A DNA stretch of 64,000 nt from Candidatus Borrarchaeum weybense (GTDB lineage: Archaea; Asgardarchaeota; Sifarchaeia; Borrarchaeales; Borrarchaeaceae): positions 1,234,539 through 1,298,538 of the forward strand of contig JAHQJS010000004.1 of assembly GCA_019057385.1 (NCBI GenBank). Direction: 5' to 3'. Of the stretch, positions 9,020-18,403 are shown piece after piece. Under the pieces are notes generated by a model that saw only the letters and a program-made list of their open reading frames with translations, was not told where the DNA came from and ran no database searches. A program made the translations under genes and the position numbers. Positions within the stretch are counted from its first letter, which is position 1, and the number at the start of each line of letters is the position of its first letter.

Positions 9020-10228
9020 ATGATTACTTTAGAAAATTATCGAGAAATTGTCGGCGACACAGTAATCTCCGAGATTTATAAAAAAGCTAGAAGACTTTAT
9101 GGGAAGCACGTCGTACATATCAACTCGACATACGCAGGCGGGGGAGTAGCAGAAATGCTTGACTCCTTGGTACCTTTAATGAATGATGTTGGTTTAGAGG
9201 TAGGCTGGAGAATATTACATGGAAATCCTGATTTTTTTATAACCACAAAGAAATTTCATAACGCGCTTCAGGGAGAGGATATTAATTTTACTGAAATGAA
9301 ACAACATGTGTACACTAAAGCTAATGAGGATTTCTCTGTATTTACACACATAGATCATGATTGTGTAATTATACATGATCCACAGCCTCTGTCTCTTATA
9401 AAATATTATAAGAAAAGGCAGCCATGGGTTTGGAGATGTCATGTTGATCTGTCGAATCCTAATCAAGAGGTCTGGAATTATCTTAAGAACTTCATTCTAA
9501 GGTATGATTTGGTTATTGTTTCAAATAAGAAATACACAAAAGACGATTTACCAGTAGAACAGAAGATTGTACATCCCACCATTGATCCACTTTCTTCAAA
9601 AAATAAAGAACTCGATGATGAAACCATCGAGAAGTACATCACAAAATTCGACATACCCACTGATAAACCGCTCATAACACAGGTATCCAGATTCGATAAA
9701 TGGAAAAACCCGGAAGGGGCAATAGATGTCCTCCGGCGTGTCTGGGATAAAATAGATTGTAGATTAGTCTTATGCGGAAGTATGGCAGCAGATGACCCAG
9801 AAGGTTATCAAATTTATGAGAACGTAAAACAAAAGGCAGAAGATTTGGTTGAAAATAGGGATGTTATTCTCATAACTAGCGAAAATAATATTCTAGTAAA
9901 TGCATTACAGCGACGTTCCGATGTTGTACTACAAACCTCGATAAAAGAAGGCTTTGGACTTTCAGTAACTGAAGCTCTATGGAAGGAAACACCTGTTGTG
10001 GCTTCTAACGTTGGAGGAATCCCATTACAAGTAATTGATGGGGAAACTGGTTTTTTGGTAGATCCCCATGATACAGGAAGCTTTGCAGAAAAAGTTATAA
10101 GACTATTACAAGAGCCCGATTTAGCAGAAAAAATGGGTAAAAAAGGTAAAGAGCATATTAGAAGAAACTTTCTCATAACACGGCTTTTATCGGATTACTT
10201 GAGCGTTTTGAACGATATCATACATTGA
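9020..10228 (+). CDS. treT: TreT-type trehalose synthase / GT4 glycosyltransferase, copy 2
   Basis: A 402-residue paralogue of the protein at 458-1666, with the same landmarks: INSTYAGGGVAEML near residue 34, HDPQPLSL, SRFDKWKNP and EGFGLSVTEALWKETPVVASNVGG. Copy 2 keeps closer to TreT in the N-terminal loop. ATG is preceded by AAGGTGGCGG. The family transfers glucose from NDP-glucose to glucose to give trehalose, and can run backwards. It follows an MFS gene, so uptake and breakdown of trehalose is as likely as synthesis. Confidence is high for the fold and family, moderate for the exact substrate. Confidence 0.78.
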   Translation: MITLENYREIVGDTVISEIYKKARRLYGKHVVHINSTYAGGGVAEMLDSLVPLMNDVGLEVGWRILHGNPDFFITTKKFHNALQGEDINFTEMKQHVYTKANEDFSVFTHIDHDCVIIHDPQPLSLIKYYKKRQPWVWRCHVDLSNPNQEVWNYLKNFILRYDLVIVSNKKYTKDDLPVEQKIVHPTIDPLSSKNKELDDETIEKYITKFDIPTDKPLITQVSRFDKWKNPEGAIDVLRRVWDKIDCRLVLCGSMAADDPEGYQIYENVKQKAEDLVENRDVILITSENNILVNALQRRSDVVLQTSIKEGFGLSVTEALWKETPVVASNVGGIPLQVIDGETGFLVDPHDTGSFAEKVIRLLQEPDLAEKMGKKGKEHIRRNFLITRLLSDYLSVLNDIIH

Positions 10229-10441
10229 GTAGCTCACTACTCTACAGTTCAGAGATTCAAGAGACAGTCTCTCATCATTATCTTCAAGGAATTAGTGATA
10301 AATTCATTCTATTTTCTATAACTTTATTTTTCTCAATGTGTGACGTCCTTATTGACTTTCTACCCATTTTCGCAACATTTATAAACTTCGCCGAAGAAAT
10401 TGCGCTTTCAATTAACTTTTATCGCGAAAGGTGAACTCGAA

Positions 10442-11584
10442 ATGGAAAGTGAAATAACAAAATACCTATCTGAAACAATTGGTGAGCGACTTGCAGGATC
10501 TGAAGCTGATCGAAAAGCAGCAGAGTATATCGCAGGGAAAATGAAAGAACTTGGGTTAGAGGTCGAATACCAAAAATTCAAGTTTGTTGGCTGGGAAATA
10601 ACTCGGAAAGCAAGATTAGAACTATTACAACCTGAGCAGAAGGAAATCCTCACAGGGAGTTTAATGTTTAGTGAGAGTACTCCTGAGGGAGGCATTATAG
10701 GAAAGATTAAGTACGTCGGAATCCAGTATGTAATCCCCAAGCTCTTCGAATGGCCCAAGTATGCCATAGTCGATGACAAGGGAAATCATCTTGGTTACAT
10801 TTTGGCTCATATAGATGGGCCTGCTATGAATTTCGTATTGACTGATATGGGAAAAGATTATGGATGTGCCCCTTACGTTATAGTTGGGCAAGAGATACAT
10901 ACTTATTTTCAAGAAAAATTAGCAGCTGGCGAAGAAATAAGTGTAAGAATGGATACCGCTGGAAAACATGCGCCAAGTCTTGAAACGCAGAACGTAATCG
11001 GTACGCTACGAGGTTCTGCTTTACCAGATGAAGAAATAATTGTATGTGGACACTATGATTGTGGTTTTGAATCTCATGGTGCTGATGATAATGCAAGCGG
11101 TATAGATGCTATGTTAAGAGCAGCTAAAGCGCTAGTTGAGAAGGGCGGAACTAAGAAAACAGTGAAATTTGTCGCATTCGGGGCTGAAGAATATCTCCTT
11201 TATGGGTCTTATTATTATGCTAAAACATTAAAAGAACAAGGACAGCTTGCTAGAGTAAAAAATGTTATCAATCTTGATATGGTGGGCTCAGGGGAATTCT
11301 TGTGGGTCTGGGTAGCTCCTGAAAGTTTTAAACAACAAGTTGCCGATGCCTTGGATCAATCTATTAAAGGTGAGTTTGATATCCAATGGAATCTAGAACT
11401 CCTCCCCGCAAGTGATCACTGGCCCTTCTTTGAAGAAGGGGTTCCGTCGGTACACCTCATTTTCTGGCCTTATGAATATCTGCATCAAGAACATGATAGT
11501 TACGATAAAATTGAAGTAGATAAAATCGAAAAGGCAGCAAAAGCGACAACAGCCATAGCTGAACGCCTAGCTGGTGTGAGCTAA
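10442..11584 (+). CDS. M28-family metallopeptidase, copy 1
   Basis: A 380-residue di-zinc aminopeptidase-type protein without a signal peptide, so probably cytoplasmic. Ligands are visible in order: GHYDC (His), GADDNASG (bridging Asp), GAEEY (catalytic and ligand Glu), NLDMVG (Asp) and YLHQEHDSYD (His). Residues about 60-180 form a PA-like insert. The start MESEITK has GGTGA upstream; a longer frame from 10400 lacks one. It is followed after about 105 bp by a close paralogue, a tandem duplication. Likely role is peptide or amino-acid recycling. The specific substrate cannot be read from sequence. Confidence 0.85.
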   Translation: MESEITKYLSETIGERLAGSEADRKAAEYIAGKMKELGLEVEYQKFKFVGWEITRKARLELLQPEQKEILTGSLMFSESTPEGGIIGKIKYVGIQYVIPKLFEWPKYAIVDDKGNHLGYILAHIDGPAMNFVLTDMGKDYGCAPYVIVGQEIHTYFQEKLAAGEEISVRMDTAGKHAPSLETQNVIGTLRGSALPDEEIIVCGHYDCGFESHGADDNASGIDAMLRAAKALVEKGGTKKTVKFVAFGAEEYLLYGSYYYAKTLKEQGQLARVKNVINLDMVGSGEFLWVWVAPESFKQQVADALDQSIKGEFDIQWNLELLPASDHWPFFEEGVPSVHLIFWPYEYLHQEHDSYDKIEVDKIEKAAKATTAIAERLAGVS

Positions 11585-11689
11585 GTCGTTTTTTTACTTT
11601 TTTTTCCATTTGTAACAAGACTATATTTATAATACGTCTTATATGAAAAGAAGATATCACTCTGATATTATTGAGAAGGTGAATTTAAA

Positions 11690-12838
11690 ATGGTAAGTGA
11701 AGTAACGAAATACTTATCTGAAACAATTGGTGAGCGACGGGCAGGAACTGAAGCTGATAAAAAAGCGACAGAATATATTGCTAGGAAAATGAAAGAGATT
11801 GGATTAGAAGTAGAGATCCAAAAATTCAAGTTTCTTGGTTGGGAAATGACTCGAAGACCGATGTTAGAATTAGTAGAACCTCAGCAAAAGGAATTACCCT
11901 CAGGCGTTTTTATGTTCAGTGAAAGTACTCCAGAAGGAGGCATCACGGGGAAATTAGAGTACATCGGGATCATGCCCTTCATACCTAAGCTTTTTGAATG
12001 GCCAAAATACGCTGTTGTTGATGACGCTGGAAATCATCTTGGCTATATCATAGGACATATTGATGGACCAGCTATCAATTTCACACTTATGGAAATCGGG
12101 AAGACATATGGATGTGCACCCTATATCATGACAGATCAGGAAACCCATGAATATTTTCAGGAGAAACTAGCTGCTGGTGAAGAAATCCGCGTGCGCATAG
12201 ATACCGCTGGAAAACTTGTACCTGGTCTTGAGACACAAAACGTAATCGGTACGCTACGAGGTTCTGCTTTACCAGATGAAGAAATAATTGTATGCGCTCA
12301 TCACGACAGTACTTATGAATCACATGGAGCTAATGATAACGCAAGCGGTGTAGATGCTGTATTAAGAGTCGCAAAAAATTTAATCGAGAAAGGGGGAACT
12401 AAGAAAACAGTGAAATTTATCACCTTTGCAGCCGAAGAATATCTCTTTTTTGGATCTTACTATTATGTAAAAACACTAAAAGAAAAAGACCCCTCCAGTA
12501 TTGCTAGAATAAAAAACGTCGTAAACCTGGATATGGTCGGCGTAGGAGAATATCTATGGGTATGGGTGGCTCCTGACAGTTTTAGACATCAAGTTGACGA
12601 GGCTTTGAAAGAGTCCATCAAAGATGAGTTTGATATTCAATGGAATCCCGAACTCCTTCCTGCGAGTGATCATTGGCCTTTCTTTGAACAAGGTATTCCC
12701 TCTGTAATGTTAATTTTCTGGCCTCACGAACAATATCATCTCTCGACCGATATGATCACTGAAATTGACGATGATAAAATCGAGAAGACAGCAAAAGCAG
12801 CGACAGCTATAGCCGAACGTCTAGCAGGTGTTAATTAG
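11690..12838 (+). CDS. M28-family metallopeptidase, copy 2
   Basis: A 382-residue tandem paralogue of the preceding gene; some nucleotide stretches (for example around 12240-12290 against 10995-11040) are nearly identical, so the duplication is recent or conversion is occurring. Zinc ligands are kept: CAHHDS, GANDNASG, AAEEY, NLDMVG and the late His in QYHLSTDMIT. First-ligand context changes from GHYD to AHHD, and the substrate-pocket tail differs from copy 1, hinting at divergent specificity. ATG is preceded by GAAGGTGAA. Confidence 0.85.
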   Translation: MVSEVTKYLSETIGERRAGTEADKKATEYIARKMKEIGLEVEIQKFKFLGWEMTRRPMLELVEPQQKELPSGVFMFSESTPEGGITGKLEYIGIMPFIPKLFEWPKYAVVDDAGNHLGYIIGHIDGPAINFTLMEIGKTYGCAPYIMTDQETHEYFQEKLAAGEEIRVRIDTAGKLVPGLETQNVIGTLRGSALPDEEIIVCAHHDSTYESHGANDNASGVDAVLRVAKNLIEKGGTKKTVKFITFAAEEYLFFGSYYYVKTLKEKDPSSIARIKNVVNLDMVGVGEYLWVWVAPDSFRHQVDEALKESIKDEFDIQWNPELLPASDHWPFFEQGIPSVMLIFWPHEQYHLSTDMITEIDDDKIEKTAKAATAIAERLAGVN

Positions 12839-12891
12839 TCTTATTTTAACTTCCTTCTTTTCTATAGTTTAGTCTTATTCTTCTTTTACAC

Positions 12892-14706
12892 TTAGGGATG
12901 AAATTTCTTGAAAATGTATGTTGCCACTGTATCAGAAATTGAGGGAATGCTTTCTAACTCTTCGATAGAAGCAGTCTTTATCTTTTCAAGCGATCCAAAA
13001 TAAGAAAGTAAATCTTGTTTTCGTTTTTTTCCAACTCCTGGAATTTCATCGAGTACAGAATGTGTAACTCTTTTTCTTTTGAGTTTTCGATGATAATTTA
13101 TAGCAAATCTGTGAGCTTCATCTCTGACATTCCTTAATAATAGTAATGCTATATTTTCTTCTGGGAGACTTATTGGTTCATCCTTTTCACGAATATAGAT
13201 TTCTTCATTTTCCTTAGCTAATGCTATGATATCAATTTTCTTCAGATCTAAATCATGGATTACCTCAACAGCTGTATGCAAGTGACCTTTTCCACCGTCA
13301 ATTAGAATTAAGTTTGGCAGGGTTTTTCCTTCTTTGATAACCCTCTTATATCGACGGTGCACTATTTCTTGCATCATGGCATAATCATCTTGCTGATATA
13401 CACTCTTGATTTTAAAATGACGATATTCTGATGGTTTAGGTTTGCCATTGATGAAAACTGCCATTGCGCCTACCGACGCTTCCCCCCTAATATTTGAAAT
13501 ATCAAAAGCCTCTATTCTGTAAGGTAATACTTGAAGTCCTAATACGTTCTTTGTTTCTTCAAGTATGCGTTTTGACGTTTCTGACGACTCTTCGATTTTT
13601 CCCTGAATCAATTGAATCTGGGCATTTTTGTTGACCAATTTAACGAGATTTAGTTCATTTTCCTGTTCTGCAACTCGAATGCTTACTGGTCGCTCCTTGT
13701 ATTTTTGCAACCATTGTTGAATTACTTGAACCTCGTCTTTGTCTATATTTTGCGGAAGGATTATTTCGTTGGGGACAGTCTTTCGCATGGCATAGTATTG
13801 TTTGATAAACCCGGTCAGTAATTCATTGTCATCATCTTTGAAAAATCGTAACAAGAAATGTTCATTCCCCATAATTCTTCCTTCTCTAATAAAAAACACC
13901 TGTACACCTGCACGTTTTCCTTTTTTCGCCAATCCGATTATATCTTGATCTACGGTCACGAGATCTGTTGAGACGACTCGTTGTCTTATTTGAATCTTTT
14001 TCAAGGCATTTATTTGATTCCGAATATGTGCGGCAGTTTCAAATTCTAACTTGTCTGAATGAACCTTCATCTTTCTTTCTAATTGAGCAAGAATTTCTTC
14101 GAAACGTCCCTCCAAAAAAAGAATCGCTTGACGAATCATTTCTTGATATTTTTCTTTTGTTACAGACCCATTACACGGAGCAGAACACAACTTTATACTA
14201 TAATCTAGACAAGGTTTGTATACCTTCTTTCCCAACTCTAGCGAACAGTTCGCAATCTGGAACAGTTTACGCATAGTTCTAAAGATTTTATTCAGATCCC
14301 ATAAGCTAGTAAATGGACCAAAATACTGTGTTCCATCACCTTCATCAACGTCTTTGGCTCGAACAAACAAGATTCTTGGCCATTCTTCATTGACTGTGAT
14401 TTTAATATAGAGATAACTCTTATCGTCAACAAAACGAATATTATAACGCGGTCGATAAATTTTAATGAAATTATTTTCCAAAATAAGTGCTTCTACGTCA
14501 TTATTTGCTACTACAAAGTCAAAATCCTCAATTTTTTCGGCAAGCAATCGAATTCTGGGTGATTGAATACTCTTACTGTGGACGTAGTATGCCAGTCTTT
14601 TTCTTAGTGAATTAGCCTTCCCCACATAAAGAACTTTGCCTTTTTTTCCCTTCAGTAAATAAGTTCCAGGAACATCTGGTACCGTTTGAAGTTTGTCTTT
14701 TAGCAA
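12892..14706 (-). CDS. uvrC: Excinuclease ABC subunit C
   Basis: A 604-residue UvrC of standard length. The N-terminal GIY-YIG nuclease (PGTYLL and VLYVGKANSLRKR) makes the 3' cut. A UVR motif follows near residues 200-235, and the RNase H-like domain that makes the 5' cut shows DISNIRGEASVGAM, LILIDGGKGHL and DEAHRFAINYH. Two helix-hairpin-helix motifs close the protein (IPGVGKKRKQDLL). It starts at TTG behind GAGG. UvrABC repair in archaea is thought to be bacterial in origin; UvrA lies at 33.7 kb, UvrB is not in the window. Confidence 0.95.
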   Translation of the reverse strand: MLKDKLQTVPDVPGTYLLKGKKGKVLYVGKANSLRKRLAYYVHSKSIQSPRIRLLAEKIEDFDFVVANNDVEALILENNFIKIYRPRYNIRFVDDKSYLYIKITVNEEWPRILFVRAKDVDEGDGTQYFGPFTSLWDLNKIFRTMRKLFQIANCSLELGKKVYKPCLDYSIKLCSAPCNGSVTKEKYQEMIRQAILFLEGRFEEILAQLERKMKVHSDKLEFETAAHIRNQINALKKIQIRQRVVSTDLVTVDQDIIGLAKKGKRAGVQVFFIREGRIMGNEHFLLRFFKDDDNELLTGFIKQYYAMRKTVPNEIILPQNIDKDEVQVIQQWLQKYKERPVSIRVAEQENELNLVKLVNKNAQIQLIQGKIEESSETSKRILEETKNVLGLQVLPYRIEAFDISNIRGEASVGAMAVFINGKPKPSEYRHFKIKSVYQQDDYAMMQEIVHRRYKRVIKEGKTLPNLILIDGGKGHLHTAVEVIHDLDLKKIDIIALAKENEEIYIREKDEPISLPEENIALLLLRNVRDEAHRFAINYHRKLKRKRVTHSVLDEIPGVGKKRKQDLLSYFGSLEKIKTASIEELESIPSISDTVATYIFKKFHP

Positions 14707-14739
14707 CGGCTTTCAGCCTCGATAATAAATCTTCAATAT

Positions 14740-15744
14740 TCAACTAATTTTTAACACGGCTGCTCCATTAAATCGACTATATTTAAGGTCACTCAGAGCT
14801 TGATTTGCATTTTCCAATGAATAAGGGACAGTTTCCGTTTTTATTTCGATTTCCTGGGCTATTTTCAAGAATTCGATGGCATCTTGACGTGTAACATTTG
14901 CAACGCTCACAATCTTACGCTCATGCCATAAAAGATCCCAGGATATCGGCGGAATATCTGATAAATAGATCGCATTTATAGCTAAAGTGCCACCACGATC
15001 GAGTTGTTGAAGTATATCCAACACTAAAGGTCCGGATGGCGCAAATGAGATCGCTCTATCTATTTTTTTAGGAGGTATATCTTTAGAAGTTCCAACCCAA
15101 GCAGCATCAAGTTCTTTCGCGTGTTCTTGATGTTCTTTTGAGCGAGTGAAGACAAAAACCTCACAATCCCAATGGTTAGCAATCTGAATTACTATATGTG
15201 CAGAAGCTCCAAACCCAAACAACCCCAGTGTTTCGCCAGGTTTTACTTCTGACAGTCTAAGGGACCTATAACCAATGACTCCCGCACACATTAAAGGAGC
15301 GGCTTTAATATCATCAAAAGATTCTGGTAGAAGATAAATATAATCGCTGGGAGCGGTTACAAATTCTGCAAAACCGCCATTCTCACTAAATCCGGTGAAT
15401 TTGGCATGTGGACATAAGTTTTCTTGGCCTCGAACGCAATATTTACAAGTTTGGTCAGTAGAATAGAGCCATGCAACACCCACACGGTCTCCTTTCTTAA
15501 AATTCTTTACGTTTTCCCCTAATTCATCAACGACAGCCACAATTTCATGTCCAGGTACGATAGGTAATTTGGGTAGGGGATCTAATTCACCCTCAACGAT
15601 GTGTAAATCTGTGTGACACACGCCACAGGTTTTTAATTTAAGTAATACTTCATCCTCAGATAGTGGTCTTTTAATGGGAATGTCCTCCAATTCGAGTGGC
15701 GAGTTTTCGATACTATCAGGCTTTCTAAGAACCATAGCTTTCAT
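14740..15744 (-). CDS. Zinc-dependent alcohol dehydrogenase, MDR family, copy 2
   Basis: A 334-residue MDR dehydrogenase of the same subgroup as the one at 6336. Catalytic zinc ligands CGVCHTDLH and GHEIVAV are present, as are MCAGVIGYRSL and LFGFGASAH in the cofactor domain. The structural zinc lobe reads DQTCKYCVRGQENLC: the first of the four usual cysteines is replaced, probably by Asp, so the site may be altered. The ATG at MKAMVLRK is favoured over upstream GTG/TTG codons by the AGTGGT spacing. It lies 33 bp upstream of uvrC on the same strand and could be co-transcribed with it. Alcohol/aldehyde substrate unknown. Confidence 0.82.
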   Translation of the reverse strand: MKAMVLRKPDSIENSPLELEDIPIKRPLSEDEVLLKLKTCGVCHTDLHIVEGELDPLPKLPIVPGHEIVAVVDELGENVKNFKKGDRVGVAWLYSTDQTCKYCVRGQENLCPHAKFTGFSENGGFAEFVTAPSDYIYLLPESFDDIKAAPLMCAGVIGYRSLRLSEVKPGETLGLFGFGASAHIVIQIANHWDCEVFVFTRSKEHQEHAKELDAAWVGTSKDIPPKKIDRAISFAPSGPLVLDILQQLDRGGTLAINAIYLSDIPPISWDLLWHERKIVSVANVTRQDAIEFLKIAQEIEIKTETVPYSLENANQALSDLKYSRFNGAAVLKIS

Positions 15745-15963
15745 AATCAAAACCACTTGCTTTTCTCTTCAATTATCTTGTTTATCATACTTTCACAGGA
15801 ATGCTCAATCAGTGTTTGGGATCAATTTACTTATAATGATATTCAAGTGAGCAGTAGTCATTTTGTCCCCTCTTCTTGTAGAGATCATAATTTTAAGAAG
15901 GGATATGAGCGAAAAAATGGTCACCGAAAAAATAGGAGAAAAATATATTCAATTTAACCATTA

Positions 15964-16383
15964 TTAAATAGAAAAACTCCATTCACAGCCTTCCATATAC
16001 GCTGGCGGAAGCCTTATTGGTCTTACTCTAATATTTGGATTTATTTCCTTCGCAAATGCTATAAAATAAGCTCCACTGACTGGTTCGCAAACGAATCTAG
16101 TTCTATCAGCCTTTTTCATTGCTTCAAGAGTTCGGCAATATTCAATATGAAGAATAGCCTCGCTATCAGTGAGCATCTCATAATGGCATTCTACTTGAAG
16201 CATGAATGGTGCACGAATCAATATTTCTAGAGCCGTTTCAAGTGAACTGTCCTGTACATTGAATAACGATCTCAATCGTTTTGCTTCTTTTCTTCCATAT
16301 TTTTTCCATACATCAACGTCTATTTTTAAAGCGCTTTCATAATCAGTCATTTTCTCTGTTGTCAGAAACCATAACGCATCCAT
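15964..16383 (-). CDS. DUF6125-like small protein
   Basis: A 139-residue protein resembling the DUF6125 / L-2-amino-thiazoline-4-carboxylate-hydrolase-like group: early ALWFLTTEK, an alpha-helical EVWKKYGRKEAKRL-type segment (here VDVWKKYGRKEAKRL), and the C-terminal pattern IRVRPIRLPPAYMEGCEWSFSI. The family call is from memory of its consensus and the biochemical role is not established. Its start lies only 45 bp past the TnpB stop codon, so the transposon appears to have landed immediately beside it. No ribosome binding site is obvious. Confidence 0.5.
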   Translation of the reverse strand: MDALWFLTTEKMTDYESALKIDVDVWKKYGRKEAKRLRSLFNVQDSSLETALEILIRAPFMLQVECHYEMLTDSEAILHIEYCRTLEAMKKADRTRFVCEPVSGAYFIAFAKEINPNIRVRPIRLPPAYMEGCEWSFSI

Positions 16384-16427
16384 AACAAAGAATAAATCAC
16401 TATAGTTACTACTTTCGTAGAAAAATA

Positions 16428-17528
16428 TTAAACTTCTTCCATACTAACCACAGGAACAAGTGGAAAGTAGTTAGAGGACTGGGGACCATATACTCCCAGG
16501 GATAGCCCGCGATCTCGTATGTTGCATGCGGCGTTATAGTCGGCGTCACCCTTATAACCGCAAGCTGGACATACGAATTTTTCATCTCGACGGATACCCC
16601 TGCTTCCACACTTGTGACAGACTTGACTCGACCAGTATGGGTACACCTCTATCAGGAAAACACGGTTTTCCTCGCAGAGCAACTCCAATTTGGTACAAGC
16701 ATGACGATAAGCCCAGTGTGAGAGCAGTCGGTTAGTGTAACGATTTCTTCGCTTCTTTTTATATTTTCGCGCTTTCTTACTTCGTCCTTTCTTCACATCT
16801 CGTAAGCGTTCGATCACTAGCACTCTTATTCTCGTGAAATCTATCTTCTTCAACTCACTATTGATGTGTTCTTTAATTATTAGGTGGCTTTTTTTCCTTC
16901 TGTAAAACCGCTCTATTTCCTGTTTCAATGTTCCTCCAACGATTTGACCATCAGATATCACTGCTAGTTTGCGAAAGCCCAGGTCCAGACCTACCATCTC
17001 TCCCAATTTTCTTATTGGGGGCAGTTGCTTCTCGAAGAAGACATCAAGGAAAAAGCCTTGTTTGGTTCTTCGTAGCCTACAGGACTTCAATAACTCCCAA
17101 CCCTTATTATAAAAAGAGTTAAAGTGATGATGTCGTTTGGTTGGCAGATAAATGGGTCTGCCACCTAAAATAGAGATTTTGATCCAGAGGTCAAAGGTGT
17201 TGTTGCCTTTTTTAATTTGCGCAAAGCGTTGGTCCAGTTCAAGTGTGGCTTTACAAATGACTGGTTTGGTTTTTTTGGTACGTTTACGCTGAGACTTGAC
17301 ATTCTGGAGTGCCTGTTTGGCGGCACATTGCTTGTATCGTTCTGTCAGTGATGTCCTTATGTGCAGGTAATATTTTTTAGGGACAAATGAGCCTTCGAAT
17401 ATATTATGATTCCAGAGGGTGTTGATGCATTTCTGCATAAAACTGAGATATTCATCAATTAAGTTATTCAGTATACTTTGTTTAAGTTTAGTCACATAGT
17501 TTAAGCTAAGGGTGGCCCGCCTAATCAC
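16428..17528 (-). CDS. tnpB: TnpB RNA-guided nuclease (IS200/IS605 family OrfB)
   Basis: A 366-residue TnpB that looks intact. RuvC residues are present: Asp in VGLDLGFRKLAV, Glu in LVIERLRDVKK and the final Asp in GDADYNAACNI. The zinc ribbon has CHKCG and CPACGYKG. GTG start. No tnpA is adjacent, so it is an orphan (IS1341-like) copy. A small hairpin, CTAC-GAAA-GTAG on the minus strand (16409-16420), sits 7 nt past the stop and may be the right-end structure or omega-RNA stem. TnpB proteins use an omega RNA from the element's 3' end to cut matching DNA. A 370-bp omega-RNA-like element lies 0.9 kb upstream on the same strand. Confidence 0.92.
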   Translation of the reverse strand: MIRRATLSLNYVTKLKQSILNNLIDEYLSFMQKCINTLWNHNIFEGSFVPKKYYLHIRTSLTERYKQCAAKQALQNVKSQRKRTKKTKPVICKATLELDQRFAQIKKGNNTFDLWIKISILGGRPIYLPTKRHHHFNSFYNKGWELLKSCRLRRTKQGFFLDVFFEKQLPPIRKLGEMVGLDLGFRKLAVISDGQIVGGTLKQEIERFYRRKKSHLIIKEHINSELKKIDFTRIRVLVIERLRDVKKGRSKKARKYKKKRRNRYTNRLLSHWAYRHACTKLELLCEENRVFLIEVYPYWSSQVCHKCGSRGIRRDEKFVCPACGYKGDADYNAACNIRDRGLSLGVYGPQSSNYFPLVPVVSMEEV

Positions 17529-17982
17529 GATATTCTCAAATCCTTTCGTATCTCGATATTAAACTATTAGTTACTAAGACACGTACTTAAGAAGAGTATT
17601 AGTCTTTATGATGCGGCTTTACAGAGTTAGTATATACAATCACCTTTTTTTAAGAACAGACTCCCCTTTGTATAAGTAAAATATCAAAAAAGAAAACCGC
17701 TTTCAGCGTTATGAAGTTAGGCAAATTGAGAGGAAACCTGATTGTATGATTACTTCTGATATAACCTCATTAAAACAAATTATGGCGATGTGTTTACGCG
17801 TTTTCTATGATTTCTATATTTTTACCTAAATCTCTTTCACTATACATTTTAATTAGTTCAATTAAGTCGTGTTTCGAAAAATCCTTGAAGTCTGCTATTT
17901 TCATAAGCTCACCTAATTTCGCCTCTTACTTGTTTCAGAACTTCAGATAGTACCAAAAAACGTAGATGAAGAGTAAAATAAT
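17529..17982. other. Gap between tnpB and the HEPN gene
   Basis: A 450-bp AT-rich stretch. The only candidate gene is the 36-codon frame at 17794-17904. The part next to tnpB probably contains the transposon left end, but no boundary can be fixed by eye. Confidence 0.45.
17794..17904 (-). CDS. Small hypothetical protein, 36 aa
   Basis: An ATG preceded by a very good ribosome binding site (AGGTGAG, 4-6 nt spacing) opens a 36-codon frame, a charged helical peptide (begins MKIADFKDFSKHDLIEL). It lies 79 bp downstream of the HEPN gene on the same strand. It could be a real small protein of the toxin-antitoxin locus or the 5' stump of a gene cut down by the neighbouring insertions. No family recognised. 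Confidence 0.4.
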   Translation of the reverse strand: MKIADFKDFSKHDLIELIKMYSERDLGKNIEIIENA

Positions 17983-18390
17983 TCAAAAATTAAATCTGAC
18001 GGATAATATGTCTTTTATTTTAGTGATAAAAACTTCAGCATCATTTATAGCGCTTCTTGCGTCATCTTCTGATATAAAAGAGACTATTCCGTAATCCGCG
18101 CTTTCTCTAAATGAAAGTAATTTATTTAGAATTCTACCAAACTTTTCTTCTAAGAGGCCTTCTTTAATAACCCGGATTCCAAAAACAACTTGGAGACCTT
18201 TGTGTGTTCTTGTATCTTCTCCTAAAAGATATAAAAGTGCTTTTGAAGCATGAAAAACACTATAGTAGGCTCGACTGATCGCATCCTCGTAAAATTTATT
18301 TTTAAAGAGAAGCTGAGCTGCAGAAATTGCTTTATCTGATCGCTCTATATACTCTTTGGCAATCTTGAACGTGTTTTCTTTTTCACTCAT
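17983..18390 (-). CDS. HEPN-domain protein (likely RNase toxin of a HEPN/MNT pair)
   Basis: A 135-residue all-helical HEPN protein. The catalytic Rx4-6H motif is visible as RAYYSVFH (R, six residues, H) near residue 42, followed by ASKALLYLLGED. HEPN proteins of this group are metal-independent RNases paired with MNT nucleotidyltransferases, which in characterised systems neutralise them by nucleotidylation. The start at MSEKENTF has GAGGTGG 6 nt upstream; a longer frame would read into the adjacent mobile element. The partner MNT gene is about 360 bp upstream, an abnormal spacing caused by the element between them. Confidence 0.82.
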   Translation of the reverse strand: MSEKENTFKIAKEYIERSDKAISAAQLLFKNKFYEDAISRAYYSVFHASKALLYLLGEDTRTHKGLQVVFGIRVIKEGLLEEKFGRILNKLLSFRESADYGIVSFISEDDARSAINDAEVFITKIKDILSVRFNF

Positions 18391-18403
18391 AATTACCACC
18401 TCA

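Noticed and set aside
10225..10434. A 69-codon frame between treT copy 2 and the M28 gene
   Set aside because: No start signal and a translation unlike a protein; it is intergenic.
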